Below, one piece after another: positions 23,492 to 36,254 of a stretch of 64,000 nucleotides of DNA. Position 1 is the stretch's first letter. Each line of letters starts with the position of its first letter. This DNA is from Temnopleurus reevesii. Its lineage: Eukaryota; Echinodermata; Echinoidea; Temnopleuroida; Temnopleuridae. A program made the position numbers and the translations under genes. The DNA is taken from NCBI GenBank assembly GCA_036244855.1, contig BQKZ01001286.1:50834-114833 (forward strand), written 5' to 3'. The notes beneath the pieces are model-generated. The model worked only from the letters and a program-made list of their open reading frames with translations. It did no database searches and was not told where the DNA came from.

Positions 23492-25183
23492 GAAATACCT
23501 CCTCGGCTGTTCCTCTGGCTTCGGAATACTTCGGAATAGAACAAGGTACAAAGATCCCCTCTTCGTACAGTCCGCGCTACGATCGTCTGATTTTCGTCGC
23601 GTCGGAGAGTGGCATTGCTTCTATTTTGTTTCTGTTGTTGTTGTTTTTTCATGACCTAGATGTCTGAGTATTTAAATTCTCAGACGGGTTTGCAGACGTG
23701 TGTCTTCTTTCGATAGTCACTGTCCATTCTCGTTTAACTGGCACAGATCTTCCATTTCCGAGTTCATGTTCAAATCGAGTTTTCTCGGTTGACTTTTCTG
23801 GGCTAATCATGCCCGTGTGGTAGAACTGTTCTAATCATAAAGTCGTCGAGAATAGATTAAGTAAGGTCACCGCGCAGCCGATGTGATGTTCATCATTCCA
23901 AACATTTAGCCAAAGCAGGAATCACCGAAAATGTATAAGTTTATTGGTCCAGAATATTTCAAGTTACATGCGATTTGCCACTGATATTTCAATTCATCAG
24001 CGACCGGCCGGTCGTTTACATGTGTGTCGCAATGTTTTGTGCGCATATATTCGTCTCTAGCTGTGCTTTCTGGGTGCTGATATAATTGTTTTATTTTCTT
24101 ATTCGATCTTTAAATCCATTATTGGATAGTAAATGTGTATTGTATGCTATCACACTTTCAGATATACTCTTAGTTTCAAATAAATGAAACAGATCGCATA
24201 CATCTTAACCGTTTTTGCGATAATTTGCTATTGTTAAGGAATGCCTTTAAACTCGTTCATATACTTTACATTTTGGGCATATTTCCCATGTTCCTGAGTG
24301 CAGAATGAAAAGATTGTTACACCCCGGAGCTGTCAGTTGAAATTAAGCTCAATTCCCGCCCTTTTCTCATTCGGGGCAAAGTAGCCGTCTGCTTGAAATT
24401 ATTTGTGAAACATTCATATGATGTATAGCCATGGATTGCAGAAATTTTTTTTAGTTCGTCACCCTCACACGGGAAATACCCGTTAGGCGAAACTCGTAAT
24501 TGAAATAACTTTTACTCTGTGCTATATTTATGTCTTGTGCTGTCTCTTTTAGAATGAATGCTCGTCTACCCTTTGAACTTCGCTAAAGTGCCTCGATTCA
24601 TAAATGGGACGTCTTGTAATAATATTTACAACCAAATGTCAGCTCCCTTTAAACACTTCTGTTCTCAATGTATCAGTTAGTTCTATACAGACGAGAGAAC
24701 ATTATATTTCAGATTTTAAAATCATGACAAATTTGACTTCACGTTCCTTCTAATTTCAAAAGCTTGAACTCAAAACCACTAAAGAAAAAAACTTGATCAC
24801 AATACACGTCATTAAACCGTACCTATTGCGGTGATATCTATCCACAAATCATATTTAATTCTAATTTCTCATCGACCAAATATGCCGACGATAATAAACA
24901 CGATCTCCAACAACATGATGGGACCGGAAAAGACAAATATAATGTCTAAATATGACACAGTTATTTTTGCTGTTGTCTAGAGCCGGGTTCGTATATTTTC
25001 CGAGAGAATAGATTGGTTATATTTCATGGCCAGCATCGCTTCTTTATTTCACCTTCCAACAATGGCGCGATGGTGACGTGGACTAAACGTGACCTTCATT
25101 TTTCTACCTCATGCATCTCGGTTTTTGTAACAAATATTTCGAGTTGAAAGACAACGCCTACACACCACGTACCTTGACCATTT
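23492..25183. other. Non-coding stretch
   Basis: No exon, RNA gene or repeat that I can support. Confidence 0.5.
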
Positions 25184-25310
25184 CCTGGGCCCCTTTAGCA
25201 TAAAGCTTTTCAATCGATCGTACGGTGAAAATCAATTGCAAGTCTATGGGAAATCGTGCGCTAAAGTTTGCGATTATTTGCACATTTGTTTTATGCTACA
25301 GGCCCCAGGA
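25184..25310. mobile_element. Palindromic MITE, family F, copy 3
   Basis: The ends are 'cctgggcccctttagcata' and 'tatgctacaggccccagg'. The interior shares 'caatcgatcgtacg', 'aattgcaagtctatggg' and 'ctaaag.ttgcgatt' with the copy at 21467, in the same orientation. Confidence 0.75.
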
Positions 25311-25427
25311 TGTGTTTTTGAGACACATACAGATTGTGGATCAGAAAAGTATGCATACTTAATTGTAAAACCCAATCTAACTCTGCAATTTCTTACAACT
25401 ATTTTTTACCTGAAGCACACACAAAAA

Positions 25428-25581
25428 AATAAAAATACACCACGCGAAATAAGTTGAGGATCACTTTATAGATGTATCCCCTCATAATGATGACACTTTT
25501 CAAGATGTGTAAAATTTTATTACAATTTGAAACACGCATCTAATTTGTGATCTTAACTTATTTCGGGTTGTGTAGTTTATC
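25428..25581. mobile_element. Palindromic MITE, family H
   Basis: Left 'acgcgaaataagttgagga' plus 'tcac' pairs with right 'gtgatcttaacttattt' plus 'cgggttgtgtag'. Inverted arms of roughly 35-40 bp continue outward as 'ataaaaatacaccac' and 'gtgtagtttat'. Only one copy was seen in this window. Confidence 0.55.
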
Positions 25582-26582
25582 TCTGGACGTACAACATTTT
25601 ACTTTTGAATCCTCAAACACATAATGTCCTAACTTTTCTACGATAGATAAAAAGAGTCCCCATCATACCTAGGAAATCTGACATTTTAAAAGGGGGCATT
25701 TAAGTACCCTGTCTCAAGAGGATAGTCAATGAAAGGGATGCATACCACACCTCTGTAAAATGAAGCAGTGGTTTCTTACAAATGATTCGAAAGACGTCTG
25801 AACGAACTCAAAATGTCTCAGACATTTATTTAGAAAAAGGGGCACTAATAACCAACGAGAGAGTTAATTCAGGATTAGCGTGGAATGCATTTCTCTACAA
25901 AATAAAGCGAATTTATAATCTATTTGCAATTATTGCCGAGATTTTGATATAAACAGGGATTAGTTTAAGATTCCTAAATTGCATAATTTGTATAGCGATT
26001 CGTTGTGCTCTGGTCGTGTTGAATTGGTATTGGGAGGGGCGGGTCATTTCTTAATGGAATGCTATGCTCCATGTGCAATAATGTCGTTAAAGAGAATGAT
26101 TTAGTGTGCTTAGATTAAAACAAGTTCTAAATGCCTGATGATAAATGATAGCTGAATACTTAATGGCATACACAAATTAAGCTGTGGATAAAAAACAGAA
26201 TTCGAATTTATCAATCAGTGCTCGAAAAGTGTGATTTCTTTGAAATGAAATGGGACCTCTAGCTCGCTTCAAATCAGACGTAACGATATTTTACAATGTA
26301 TTTAGTAACCCTAATTATCATTGAGCGGAATTGACGGTGAAATTTGACAGAGGAAACAACTACCTTTCATGCATACCGATGAATACAAAATAACTTTAAT
26401 TTCTTCTTATTCACATTTTAATCTTCTCCTCGTGCGTACTCCTGAACGGTTGGCATCTCTGTAAACGTAACTCATCTTATGACACCATTTTGCACCTTCC
26501 CACATGCATTAACTGCGTATGTTCCTTCAACCTATTAAACGACAGTGAAGACCCATCAAAATCAAAGCATTCATGATAAAAG
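25582..26582. other. Non-coding stretch
   Basis: AT-rich; nothing recognised. Confidence 0.5.
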
Positions 26583-26842
26583 TAAAGGCTGACTCACACC
26601 TTTGCGTTTTCAGCCTGCGTCGGCCAAGCGTTTTTGAAAATTGAAAACGCTCCCAAGCGCACAGTGTACGCAGATCAGACGGCGGACTGACGTTCGGCTT
26701 GTGCTCAAGGAGCATACGCCAAACGTCTGTCCACTGTACGACCTGCGTCTTTGTGTGTCCTGAGAGCAGTGGAGAGCGTGTTTAATTTTCAAAAACGCTG
26801 AGCCGACGCAGACTAAAACGCTTAGGTGTAAGTCGTCCTTTA
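26583..26842. mobile_element. Palindromic MITE, family D, copy 2
   Basis: Best-preserved copy. The left arm 'taaaggctgactcacacct' then 'ttgcgttttcagcctgcgtc' is inverted at the right ('gacgcagactaaaacgct', 'taggtgtaagtcgtccttta'). Arms are about 60 bp and each ends at a TA (26583 and 26841), consistent with TA target duplication. The - strand open frame through it is only the repeat in translation. Confidence 0.8.
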
Positions 26843-28679
26843 GATGGTATCCATACAATTCTCTCCCAGACACACTTTTTCTTTTTCGCCCTCCATGCGA
26901 GCACTTTCGATGGATCCAACAATTACAGGACCCCACCGTACAGTCGGGGTTGGTTATTGGAGGGGACTTACGTTGCTCCCAAAGGAGGTGCGATTTGCTG
27001 AGCCCACCAAGGCCATACCAATCAGACTCATCTAAGTATTTTAAGAAAAAATGGAAAACCAGGACAAGATACAGAATAGAAAACTTCAACTTAGAAGAGG
27101 TTATGGAAAGTATTTCATGTGGAAGATAGTATACGCGCTTGGGCAATTCCATGGTATAAGTCTTCATTCAGCGATGATGATCGGCACTATAGAGGAGCGG
27201 GTTTCTTATTAAGGTTAGGGATATAAAAGTCAGACAAGACGGGGTCACAAACCGATCGTGAACATGTAATAAAGCATCATCATGATTTTGTAGGATTGCG
27301 ATGTCGGATTTGTAAGCGATGTCTGTCGATTTTTCATCAGTGGAATAAATTTTTATAAGCAAAGGGCAAATACATGTATGCCTTTCCTTGAAAAGAACGG
27401 TCTGTACTTTTGCCAACAAGCAAAAAATGTTGTGTGAAATGTTTTTTAATTGAGATCTTGGGCGTACAGCAAAACTTCCTTTGTCACAAAAGGTCGAAAA
27501 TTCTAGTTGGGGGAAAACTGTCTGTTGGTTGTATAAAGTTCTTTCCTTTGGTATAAAACAACAGTTTTTCCTTTTCAAGAAATTGTAACTATCACCCTGA
27601 AGTTACAGACCTTTTGCCGTCTTAGGGAGTTCTGTAGCTATAGCTGAGAAGCAAGTATCATTCGAAAAGATCTAAGCCTCTTTGTACCTAGGGCAAAAGC
27701 AACTTTGCCATTTTTTTTGTGAAACGAAGCATACATATCTTCCTAATCAAAAGAGCCTTCAACTGCCCAGAAAAATACTTTTTAAACGTTTGCGAGGAGA
27801 CTATGGCGTCGTGGTGTGTGTGCAGCTTAGATCGAGCCGTTGGAAGTTACAAGTAGATTTGTGACGAAACCTGCGCTGTACGCCAGTTTGAACCCGGGCT
27901 ACGTCTTTCGGATAGTGACATTAACATGATTAAAGGTCGATTCCATTTCCGTCGTATGGCGTAAATATTTAACAGAAACACGCCTTAAAATTATTTCACT
28001 CGCTATCTCTCTTTCCCATTTCTTTCTCTCTCTCAGTGGTTGAGACCTCAAGAGCAGTCGAATCCACCGGTGCAAAATACTGACACATCATCACCATCTC
28101 TCAATCGGAAAGCAATTGAAAACTTACACTTCCCCGATTGATCTCCCTGGGTGCTTTTATCATGCCTGTGCATCAACTTCTTGCCTTTTCCACCTCTTTT
28201 TTTCCTCCATTTTCTTCCTTTTTTACCCATCTCAATGGATGCTTGGTGGTATTACCTTTTATCAATGTATTTCCCATGGTAGCTCACCGGGAGGGGAGAG
28301 ATTAGCCTGACCTGTAACTAAGGTTACATTCGATTTCCTTTTTTTCTTTCATCATTTTATCTTTCCTTGCACCATCACAAATCGAATCATTTTCCATTTC
28401 GCTATTAACCTTTTTGTTTGTGTCATTAGTTATACCATACCAATTACCGACCTCTTTCTATTTCCGGTTTAACGTTTGGCGCGCGCGGGGCTCAACATTT
28501 TGAATTTCATTTTGACTTCCAGGTATGTTCTTTCCTTCTCTCGTTGCAATCTTTTCCATATCTGATAGTATCATGGTCCTTCTCCCTTCCTCTTCTCTTT
28601 TTAATAAGCGTCACTTTTCCATTCCCCTTCATCCTCCGAAAATCCCCAGAGCTTGCCCGTTAGATTGCCTGGTCCAAAT
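26843..28679. other. Non-coding stretch
   Basis: No supported exon. The 136-codon - strand frame at 27168-27578 has no domain features. Pyrimidine-rich DNA lies at 28170-28240 and 28540-28640. Confidence 0.45.
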
Positions 28680-28865
28680 CTAGCAGATTTGATGCGAGGA
28701 GAGACCTACTTTTCCTGCCAAGGCTATAGCTCGCTGCCCGGGCATGCAGGAGTCACCCGAGAGGCCGTGCTTGGCTGATGCGATCAGGGCGCTGACGACC
28801 CCGCGCAACCCGGGGCTTGCCACGCTTATGTGGGGAAGTGCCGAGTGATGGCATCGCAAAATAAT
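28680..28865. other. GC-rich block of unknown nature
   Basis: About 185 bp that is strongly GC-rich in AT-rich surroundings, followed by a poly-G run (28887-28903). Several short self-complementary words occur ('gcccgggc', 'ccccgcgcaacccgggg'). A 64-codon frame is open on the - strand. It does not match 5S rRNA, U1-U6 snRNA or a tRNA as I know them. It could be a structured RNA, an exon or a repeat fragment. Confidence 0.3.
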
Positions 28866-29348
28866 TCGATACAAAATTCGAAAGAAGGGGGGGGGGGGGG
28901 GGGCAAAGGATTCAAGAGAGAAAATTTGGGAGAGATGTTGTATGGTGGGTGCAATTGACGATTTAACAAAGAGCCTGTGCGATGTCGAAGAAAAAAGTTA
29001 AAAATTGTAACCTTTTGGTCTTGCCCTGTATTTTGAACACTCGCGTTTGGCGCCTTCCCAGATTGTTCTTAACGTACTTGAGAGCTCTAAATGGTTCTAT
29101 GTCTAAAGGTGACTGTTTAATGCATTTTAGATCATTTTAGGGGAACCTTAAAATGTTTCAATTTCGGGTGAGTATAGAACCCCGCATGATTGCAGACTCA
29201 GAGAATAAGTGAAGTGGATTGAGAAGATAGAACATAGTCATTAAAAATGTTAAGTGCAAGCCACTAAACATTTAACAGGTGGGAAAAAAAAGAATAACAA
29301 ACTACAAAACAAAAGGGGAACATTTTGTCTTTCTTTATTCTTCTGTTA
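28866..29348. other. Non-coding spacer with poly-G run
   Basis: Nothing beyond the homopolymer was recognised. Confidence 0.5.
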
Positions 29349-29435
29349 ATGTAATTTGTAAAGCGCTCTGGAACCATACCTGTGTATTGAGCGCTATATA
29401 AGTATCCATATTGTATTGTATTGTATTGTATTGTT
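29349..29435 (+). repeat. Retrotransposon-type tail with (TATTG)n
   Basis: 'tgtaaagcgctctggaacca' and 'tgagcgctatataagtat' precede a (TATTG)n pentamer repeat (29409-29433). The same 'gcgct...gcgctatataa' signature appears at 35317 with an (ATT)n tail. Such ends followed by variable short tandem repeats mark SINE/LINE 3' termini in marine invertebrate genomes. Confidence 0.6.
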
Positions 29436-32400
29436 CTGAAGTAAGATGCGTAAGATGTGATGAGGAAAACCCGCGCAATTCCATAACTAAAATGCGATAT
29501 ATTGTACAGAGGGTACTAATAGATTTGATCGGGTTAAATGGGTTGGAAACTGTGGAACGGGCAGGGTGGCCAGAAACTGGGCCGAAACTCCTCTATAAAG
29601 GTGTCTTAAGAAGGGGTAATGTAACCATATACCACACCACAAATCTCAAGTGGTCCTGGTGTAAGGAATTGAGGTCGGAAAACCACAAAGCCGTACTGAG
29701 TGATTAAAGCTTGTAAGAGTTGGTTTTAGCGAAGACTTCTAAGTCTTTGGTTTTAGTGAATTGAACGTAGGAAGGAAAGCTTACACAACACCTCATTTCT
29801 GAAGTGGTAAATTATTTTTTTTTTCAATCGCAGGCAAATACAAACTGTATGCATAACAACAGATCATTCATGAATTAACGTACACTCAATTTTAATGTTA
29901 TTCGTACTGCCTTTAAAATTTGACTATTTACTATTATGATATTCACACATTTCGATACATGACGCAATCAGCTACTGCGCCATGACACAGCAAATTCTTC
30001 GCAAGCTTGTCAAAATCTGTCATCAAGCAATTAGAAATTCATTATTTCTTAATCAAATGCAAAACACCGTTACTGACTACTTAACAGAATATGACGTGTT
30101 GACTAATACCGGAAGATTAAAACGGGTCAAAGGTCACGCGAATTTCACATCTTCCTTAGATCGCTATATCCTGCTTTTATTGTTTTTGTTTTGTTTTATT
30201 CTTTATTTTTAAATCATGAGAAAAAAAGAATAACGTAGAAGGAAAGGTCTTGAGTGGGTAGAAATGTTGATTAGTTCTGACTCTGATAAATTGCTTTGAC
30301 GAAGATAGCGATCTTAAATTCGTTCCAAGCCGCGCCTAACTGACATAAATATTATACTGACAGCTATCTGATTGACACGTGACATCGAGCGAAACAAATA
30401 GATTTTTGTTTGAAATTCGAGCGGGATTCCAACGTGGAATTCCAGTTGGTCCCAAAACTATTCACCATTGCATATTGCAGTGACTGTGACGACACACCAA
30501 TTGGAACTGTGCATACAGAATGCCCATTGTAGTTGCATTGTTCGTCAAAAGTTTGTTAACGCAGATATTTTTTCATATTACATTTTAAAACAATCATAAC
30601 CCTAATCTGTACATATAAATGGATAGATAAAACACAAGTTTCGTAATCCAGCCAAGCCTTTCTGAAAAATATTTGATTATATTCTGTCATGCATGCGTGA
30701 CATTGCTTGCATTGCTTATGTGTGTTTACAAATTTAAGCAAATAGTTTCTATTTTGTTATTTTAAATAGAAGTACTTTCTATCCCACGCTAGTAATTTGT
30801 TTCCCCATCATATAATATATGTATCTACCATGAAATGCTTCTTTGCCTATGCATGCCAAATAAAGATAGAAAGGAATTCTTTAAAAAAATTAGACGTGTC
30901 ACGGTACAATGGCACTCTACGTCACACCATTATTACGTAAGCTGCTAACGAGGATAGAAGGTGCGTTTCAATTGATTCTTACTATATACGCGTCTGTTAC
31001 TAGCATTTATGATTTGGAACGCACTTTTGTTTCTGCAATATCCTTTAAACACAGCAGGTCTATCTGTTTGATAACTAGGTTATATCTGTTAGAAACATTA
31101 TCGTTTTCTTTTCGACATGGGTGGGTTAGACTTTGCTTTAGAGAAGACGACAGAAAGTTGGCAGACTGCTTGTACCATTCGCCACACACTCTTGCTTTCT
31201 ACTCCAAAACAACCATCAATTATTTCACTTTTGACTTAACAAAACATTCATCTGATGTTCTTGTAAAAATTTTCCCTCGTCTGCCATCTAGTCTATTTTG
31301 CATACTGCTTTGAGCAGTTTAGGTTTCGATAGTGATTCCATTCCATTTATCAAGTTTTGTTCATTGCAAGAGTCCTATATAGCAGCGGACCTCTTAAAGG
31401 TCCTCTATGTAACAAAATATTATAACGATCAGTTATTTAGGGGATAGATGGATTGATGGATGAATAATGACTTACCGTATCAGACATATTGTTAGAAGTA
31501 TCATCCTTTCACGTATTCAGCTCAATGGTGTAGTCAAAATTCATTTTAAATTGAAGCACAGATCTTGAAACTATTTTTTTAAGGAAACCGATGCGTCCTT
31601 TACCTTAATTTCAATCACATTTCTCACACGTAATAACACAGATCAGATCTTTTAAAAGTGCTGACACCGGAAGTTTCCCAACCCCCTTAAACCTGCAATT
31701 GTAACGATATGTTTCATAATTCATCACCCGTAACTAAGACGATCTGTCATGCAATTGTTCATTTATCATGTCTTCTCCTGCTTTTCGATTAGTGAAGGAT
31801 CTTTCTATTTCTGTAATTCTGTCTTGTCTCGCATTATTGCTTTTAATTCATCACATAAAGACTGCGTTCAGACTTGTATGAATTGCAAGAACCCGACAAC
31901 AGATCAATTTAGAATAGTGTTATATATCTATGGCTATGAGTGAACCCGGTTCGGAGTCGGTGATGTTTTGTGACTGTAAATTAAGATGGAAACGTAAATT
32001 GTCATGGTGATTATAGTATTAATCAAATGATAATGGATTTCCGTAAAAAGGGTCTTAAATTATAGCAGAATGAATTATCTGTATGGGGAAGAATAAATAG
32101 ATCAAATAAGATTTAGAGAAGATGAATAAAATGCAATCAGTAGTTTGTGACAACGTGTACTCGTTGGCAGCTCATGGGGGAAGGGGTGGTTTTCCATATA
32201 CTTTACGTGAGGTATGCCTGTTTTAAGACGCGTGCAGGAAATGGCATAAAATAAAGATCAATAGATTTTTTAAACGCTAAAACTGACGCTCCTTTGCTCG
32301 ATTCTCATCATAATGTGCCCCCTTGAGTAAGCAGACAATGTTTTGGTCCCGATTATATGAAAGCTGTGAGAGTTACTAATAAGAGAATTTCATGGGTTTA

Positions 32401-33079
32401 ATTTATTTGTGTAATGTCAAACATTGGACCCTCTTTGCACAATTTCTCCGTCGATTCTCGTTATCCATTCTCCATTGGAGTGAGGAAAAAAATGTGATGT
32501 CTTTATGATGTGAACGATTTTGAGGGGTTCCGAATCAGGAAATGAAATTGAACTTTTCCTGCATCTTAATCCGCCAAGACATATTGTTTACAAGCCCCGT
32601 AGGTCAATGTATCCCCCATGTGTTAACCAGGCGAGACAAGCTTTCTTCCACTCTTTGTAGGTCAAAATCTAATGCATATTCAGGTCCTAAAGGTCTCATT
32701 TTCTCTCGTTTAAGACGCTGGCACATGTTTGTAATGACATTCACGAAAATCTCTTTAGAACTGCAGTTAATACTTTGGTGAGAAGGGTAAATGAATGTAT
32801 GTTGGCTTGGAATTCTAGCAATATTGTGTAAAAATATTGTGTAAAAATATTTTAAAGGATCGCCCCCACCTTTTCAGTAAATAATGTAAGCCTATGTGAG
32901 TGTGTAAAATGCTGATCCACAGCTCCCTTGCTTTTTTTACACAACAAATAGTAATGTTCTTTTTCCGGGGAAAAGCATGCACTTGTAAGTATCAGCCACG
33001 CATTTCCCCTGCATATTCCTGCGCATGGCATGTGGACCATGAAATAGAATCTAATTTACGATAAGCAGCATTGGTTATT
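29436..33079. other. Long non-coding stretch
   Basis: No supported exon or repeat over 3.6 kb. The 134-codon + frame at 30909-31313 lacks domain, signal or splice support. A tiny doublet 'aatattgtgtaaa' occurs at 32820-32846. Confidence 0.4.
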
Positions 33080-33228
33080 TAGCGGGTTTTCGAAGTTGGT
33101 GGACGGAGGCTTGATGACGGTAGAAAACGAGTGCGCTTCTGATGTGAGCATCATTTATTGCGCAAATTAGATATGTACTCGTTTTTTACCATCTGCAATC
33201 CTCCATCTATCAATTTTGAAAACCTACT
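33080..33228. mobile_element. Palindromic MITE, family I, copy 1
   Basis: The left arm 'agcgggttttcgaagttggt' then 'ggacggagg' is inverted at the right ('cctccatctatcaatttt' then 'gaaaacctact'). Inside, 'aaaacgagtgcgcttctga' also has an inverted partner. The same element occurs at 35754-35917. Confidence 0.7.
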
Positions 33229-33726
33229 CTTAACGCAAAGGTGTGACGATACCTTCACGTCTCCCTTTCTCCCCTTTACTTGGTAAAGTCTTGATTAACT
33301 GTGCGTATGACACGCACTACGAGTGTCTATCCCATCATATTGCCATTATCGAGATCGACACAAACAACAACATCTTACACGCTATGTCAGAGCATTTTAG
33401 AAGACCCCTTTTTAGAATTAGATGGGATAACCATTATGGATGTTGGGTACACATCTATTGGTGTCATGCTGAGAGGGTTTAACTGTACCATCAACACCTT
33501 TTATTCCTCGTCTGACTGTATGATTTATAGTTATACTTTAGGCATTATCATCCGTCATCAACATCTTAAAGGGTAATATTGACTATGATGAAAGAAAAGT
33601 TCCCTCCCTCCTAAGTATAATCAACATTATCTAATCATTGAAGTGCACATTTAAAGCTCATTAATTTCGATAAGAATGATTGTTTCCATGGTCTGTCTGA
33701 AAATGTATTTGTTTTATCCATTCCCA

Positions 33727-34213
33727 GTACCACCAATACCATCGCCACTACTGCATCAACTACTTCGCCATCAGAACAACATCAAATAACCTCTTTCCAA
33801 CACCATCCATTTCAGCATCTTTATGACTGTATATACCATCAATTCTTATAGCATCCTCTTCCTTCTCATCATCCACTACGACCATAAGATCACGAACATC
33901 ATCATCATCATCATCATCAACAGCAAAAACAACAACATCAACGACATCACCACCATTACCATTGGCACAAACATAACCTTCTTCAACGAAACCATCAGCA
34001 ACATCACCATTAGCAACAGCGTCACCACCATTAATACCGGTACCATCCCCATTTTACCACCACCATCATCACCAGCGCCAACAATTACATCACCACCAGT
34101 ACCAGCACTACCACCACCACCGTCATCATCAACATCAGCACGACCACCACCATTATCACCAACACTACCACCATCTCCATCATCACCACGCCCACACACT
34201 TCCAAACATCCAT
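33727..34213. repeat. Degenerate (CAN)n triplet tract
   Basis: About 480 bp built of CAC, CAT, CAA, ACC and ATC triplets, with purer parts at 33898-33918 (ATC) and 34040-34180 (CAC/CAT). Long open frames on both strands (Ser/Thr/Pro or Gly/Asp-rich) are a consequence of the repeat. Not called as coding. Confidence 0.75.
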
Positions 34214-34302
34214 CCAACCACTGCCAAAGTCGTTCATTGATCAGAACATCACACTGTCAGAGCAGATAACATCGTTTAACCACCCGTATTGATTGAGTCA
34301 TA

Positions 34303-34643
34303 ACAGGAGCAGCGAGAGGAAGTCATGAATTTGATACCAAGTTCAAACAAATTTACTTCTTTCGAATTGATCTTCTTCCCAGGTCTAAGCAGAAAATAGT
34401 ACGCGATTTATTTGCACCGTAGAAAATCCCTTCTGTTAAAAATGAGAGAACGACTTCCTATTCCTGCGATTTCATTATATCTATTTGAAATTATCCAATG
34501 GAGAATTGTCCAAGTAAATAAGACAGCGTACGTGATGAGGTGGCGAATTTGTTACTAAGTTCAAACAAATTTATTTCTTTCAAAATTATCTTATTCCCAG
34601 GTCTAAGCAGAAATAGTATATTTATTTATTGGCACCTTATTGG
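34303..34643. repeat. Direct duplication, period 218 bp
   Basis: 'gaatttg.tac.aagttcaaac', 'aaattta.ttctttc' and 'cccaggtctaagcagaaa' occur in the same order at about 34325-34400 and 34543-34615. The copies differ by scattered substitutions, so it is a moderately old tandem duplication of non-coding DNA. Confidence 0.65.
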
Positions 34644-35316
34644 TAAACCTTATACAGTTAAATACATGTATATGCATATGTTGTCTATGCTGAATCTTTC
34701 TTGTATAGGAGAGCATTGTTGATGAGGAAATTTGGTGGATTTATATTTGATAAGATGGCCGATTTTTAGTAAAACATTTCAAAATTTGTACCAATCTAGA
34801 GATCAGAGATGTCTTTCACAAAGTCTTTCATATCTTGATGAAACACGCCCTGGACGATCGTGGAGCTTTTTATTGACCGCTGTCTAAAACCCATTGTACA
34901 AAATCAGAACATTACAAATGCCGCACAAGTCTTTAATTGGTACTTATAGAAGCTGAATGAATGGGGGAAATGAAGTCAAGTAATAGATGAATTGTTCGTG
35001 ATTGGGAAATGACCAAATCGGCAGTGAGAGCAACGAAGGGTTTGGAAATTAGAGCAATGTTCCAAAGCAATAAACTTTCTTCGACGGCAAACGTTAAATA
35101 GTTAGAGGACTATCAGATACAAGTATATAACAGCAGTGCAGAAGCTAACAACAATGTGAAAAAGGATGAGACAGTTTACAAAGTAGATAGCGGATTGTGT
35201 GTAACGGCAACCCATAGCCATGATAGCAAAATGATGTAAAGTGTCCAATTTGTTGGCATTTCTGAACGTTCTTTTCTTAAATTTATAATTCCTAATGTAG
35301 CTAAATATATGTCTTT
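34644..35316. other. Non-coding spacer
   Basis: Nothing recognised. Confidence 0.5.
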
Positions 35317-35387
35317 TTAAGCAGCGCTTTGTATCCTCTGGAAAAAGCGCTATATAAATTCAATTATTATTATTATTATTATTAAAT
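35317..35387 (+). repeat. Retrotransposon-type tail with (ATT)n
   Basis: 'aagcagcgctttgtatcct' and 'aaaaagcgctatataaatt' are followed by (ATT)n. It shares its signature with 29349-29435 but has a different terminal microsatellite. Confidence 0.6.
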
Positions 35388-35753
35388 AATATGAGAAATT
35401 CTGTAAACTCCCAATGCCCTTTCAGTGTCGAACTTCTGAACACTTGTATTCTAAATGAATTTGTACCCTGGTAATAGCATTAAGGACATTTACACATGGT
35501 TGATAACAGAAGAGTGTGCTTCAGTTTCGAACACTTCATACAAATTTGTGATGAATCATTTACAATAATATTAGAGGCGTTCATTTGTTGATGAACTTAT
35601 AAACGCATTTTGGTGTTTACAGGTTTATGAACTGTAACAAAGAGATATATCGTTCAAAAGCCATAAGTTTTATATTGTACTCGTGCTCAAATTTGTAAAT
35701 TGCTATCGGTCACGGTCGTCGGGTCTTTGGCCACGATAAATATTCAAATTCAA

Positions 35754-35917
35754 AAGTGGGTTTTCGAGATTGGTGGACGTGGAGTTGGACGGTAAAAAAC
35801 AACTGCGCAACTGATATGCGCGATAAATGACAAGTGCGCAACTGATGTGCACATCGTTCATTGCGCGCATCAGACGCGCACTCGTTTTCTTCCGTCCACC
35901 AATTTCGAAACCCACTA
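35754..35917. mobile_element. Palindromic MITE, family I, copy 2
   Basis: 'agtgggttttcgagattggt' followed by 'ggacg' at the left, and 'cgtccaccaatttcgaaacc' followed by 'cact' at the right. The centre has tandem 'tgcgcaactgat' words (35813 and 35836). Some 2.5 kb from copy 1, same family. Confidence 0.75.
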
Positions 35918-36254
35918 TCATCAGTCAAGCTTGTAGTAGCCTTATCACCACACAGACAACTCCCGTTTAGTGATAATGCAATGTTCAATATTGTCCCCTC
36001 AATGGTCAATGATTATGGTCATATGACATACCGAATCTCAATTTACGCACGCGTAACCATGAATTTGATTCTAAATCCGTACTCTAACCTTCCAAATGTC
36101 TCAACGCGCCGTCAATTATCAAATTTGGCCCAGGGATAGTATGCGTATTAACAGCATTTGACAGAATAAAACGATGCTTGTTCTCCTGGCCCGAGAGTGA
36201 GCAAAAATTTGTTCTGATTAGCGATATTTCTTTGGATGCTTTTTCAATTATCAT

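Noticed and set aside
26610..27167. 185-codon - strand frame
   Set aside because: Its distal half is the family D palindrome in translation and its proximal half has no domain or splice support. A similar peptide at 2552-2782 arises from the same repeat.
27875..27990. B-box-like 'gggttcaaact' on the - strand
   Set aside because: No matching A-box or cloverleaf at tRNA spacing.
30909..31313. 134-codon + frame
   Set aside because: Length is within what chance allows for 64 kb in six frames; no signal peptide, domain or splice context.
33823..34269. 148-codon Ser/Thr/Pro-rich frame and antisense Gly/Asp-rich frame
   Set aside because: Both follow from the degenerate (CAN)n repeat, have no signal peptide or domain, and are open on both strands for the same reason.
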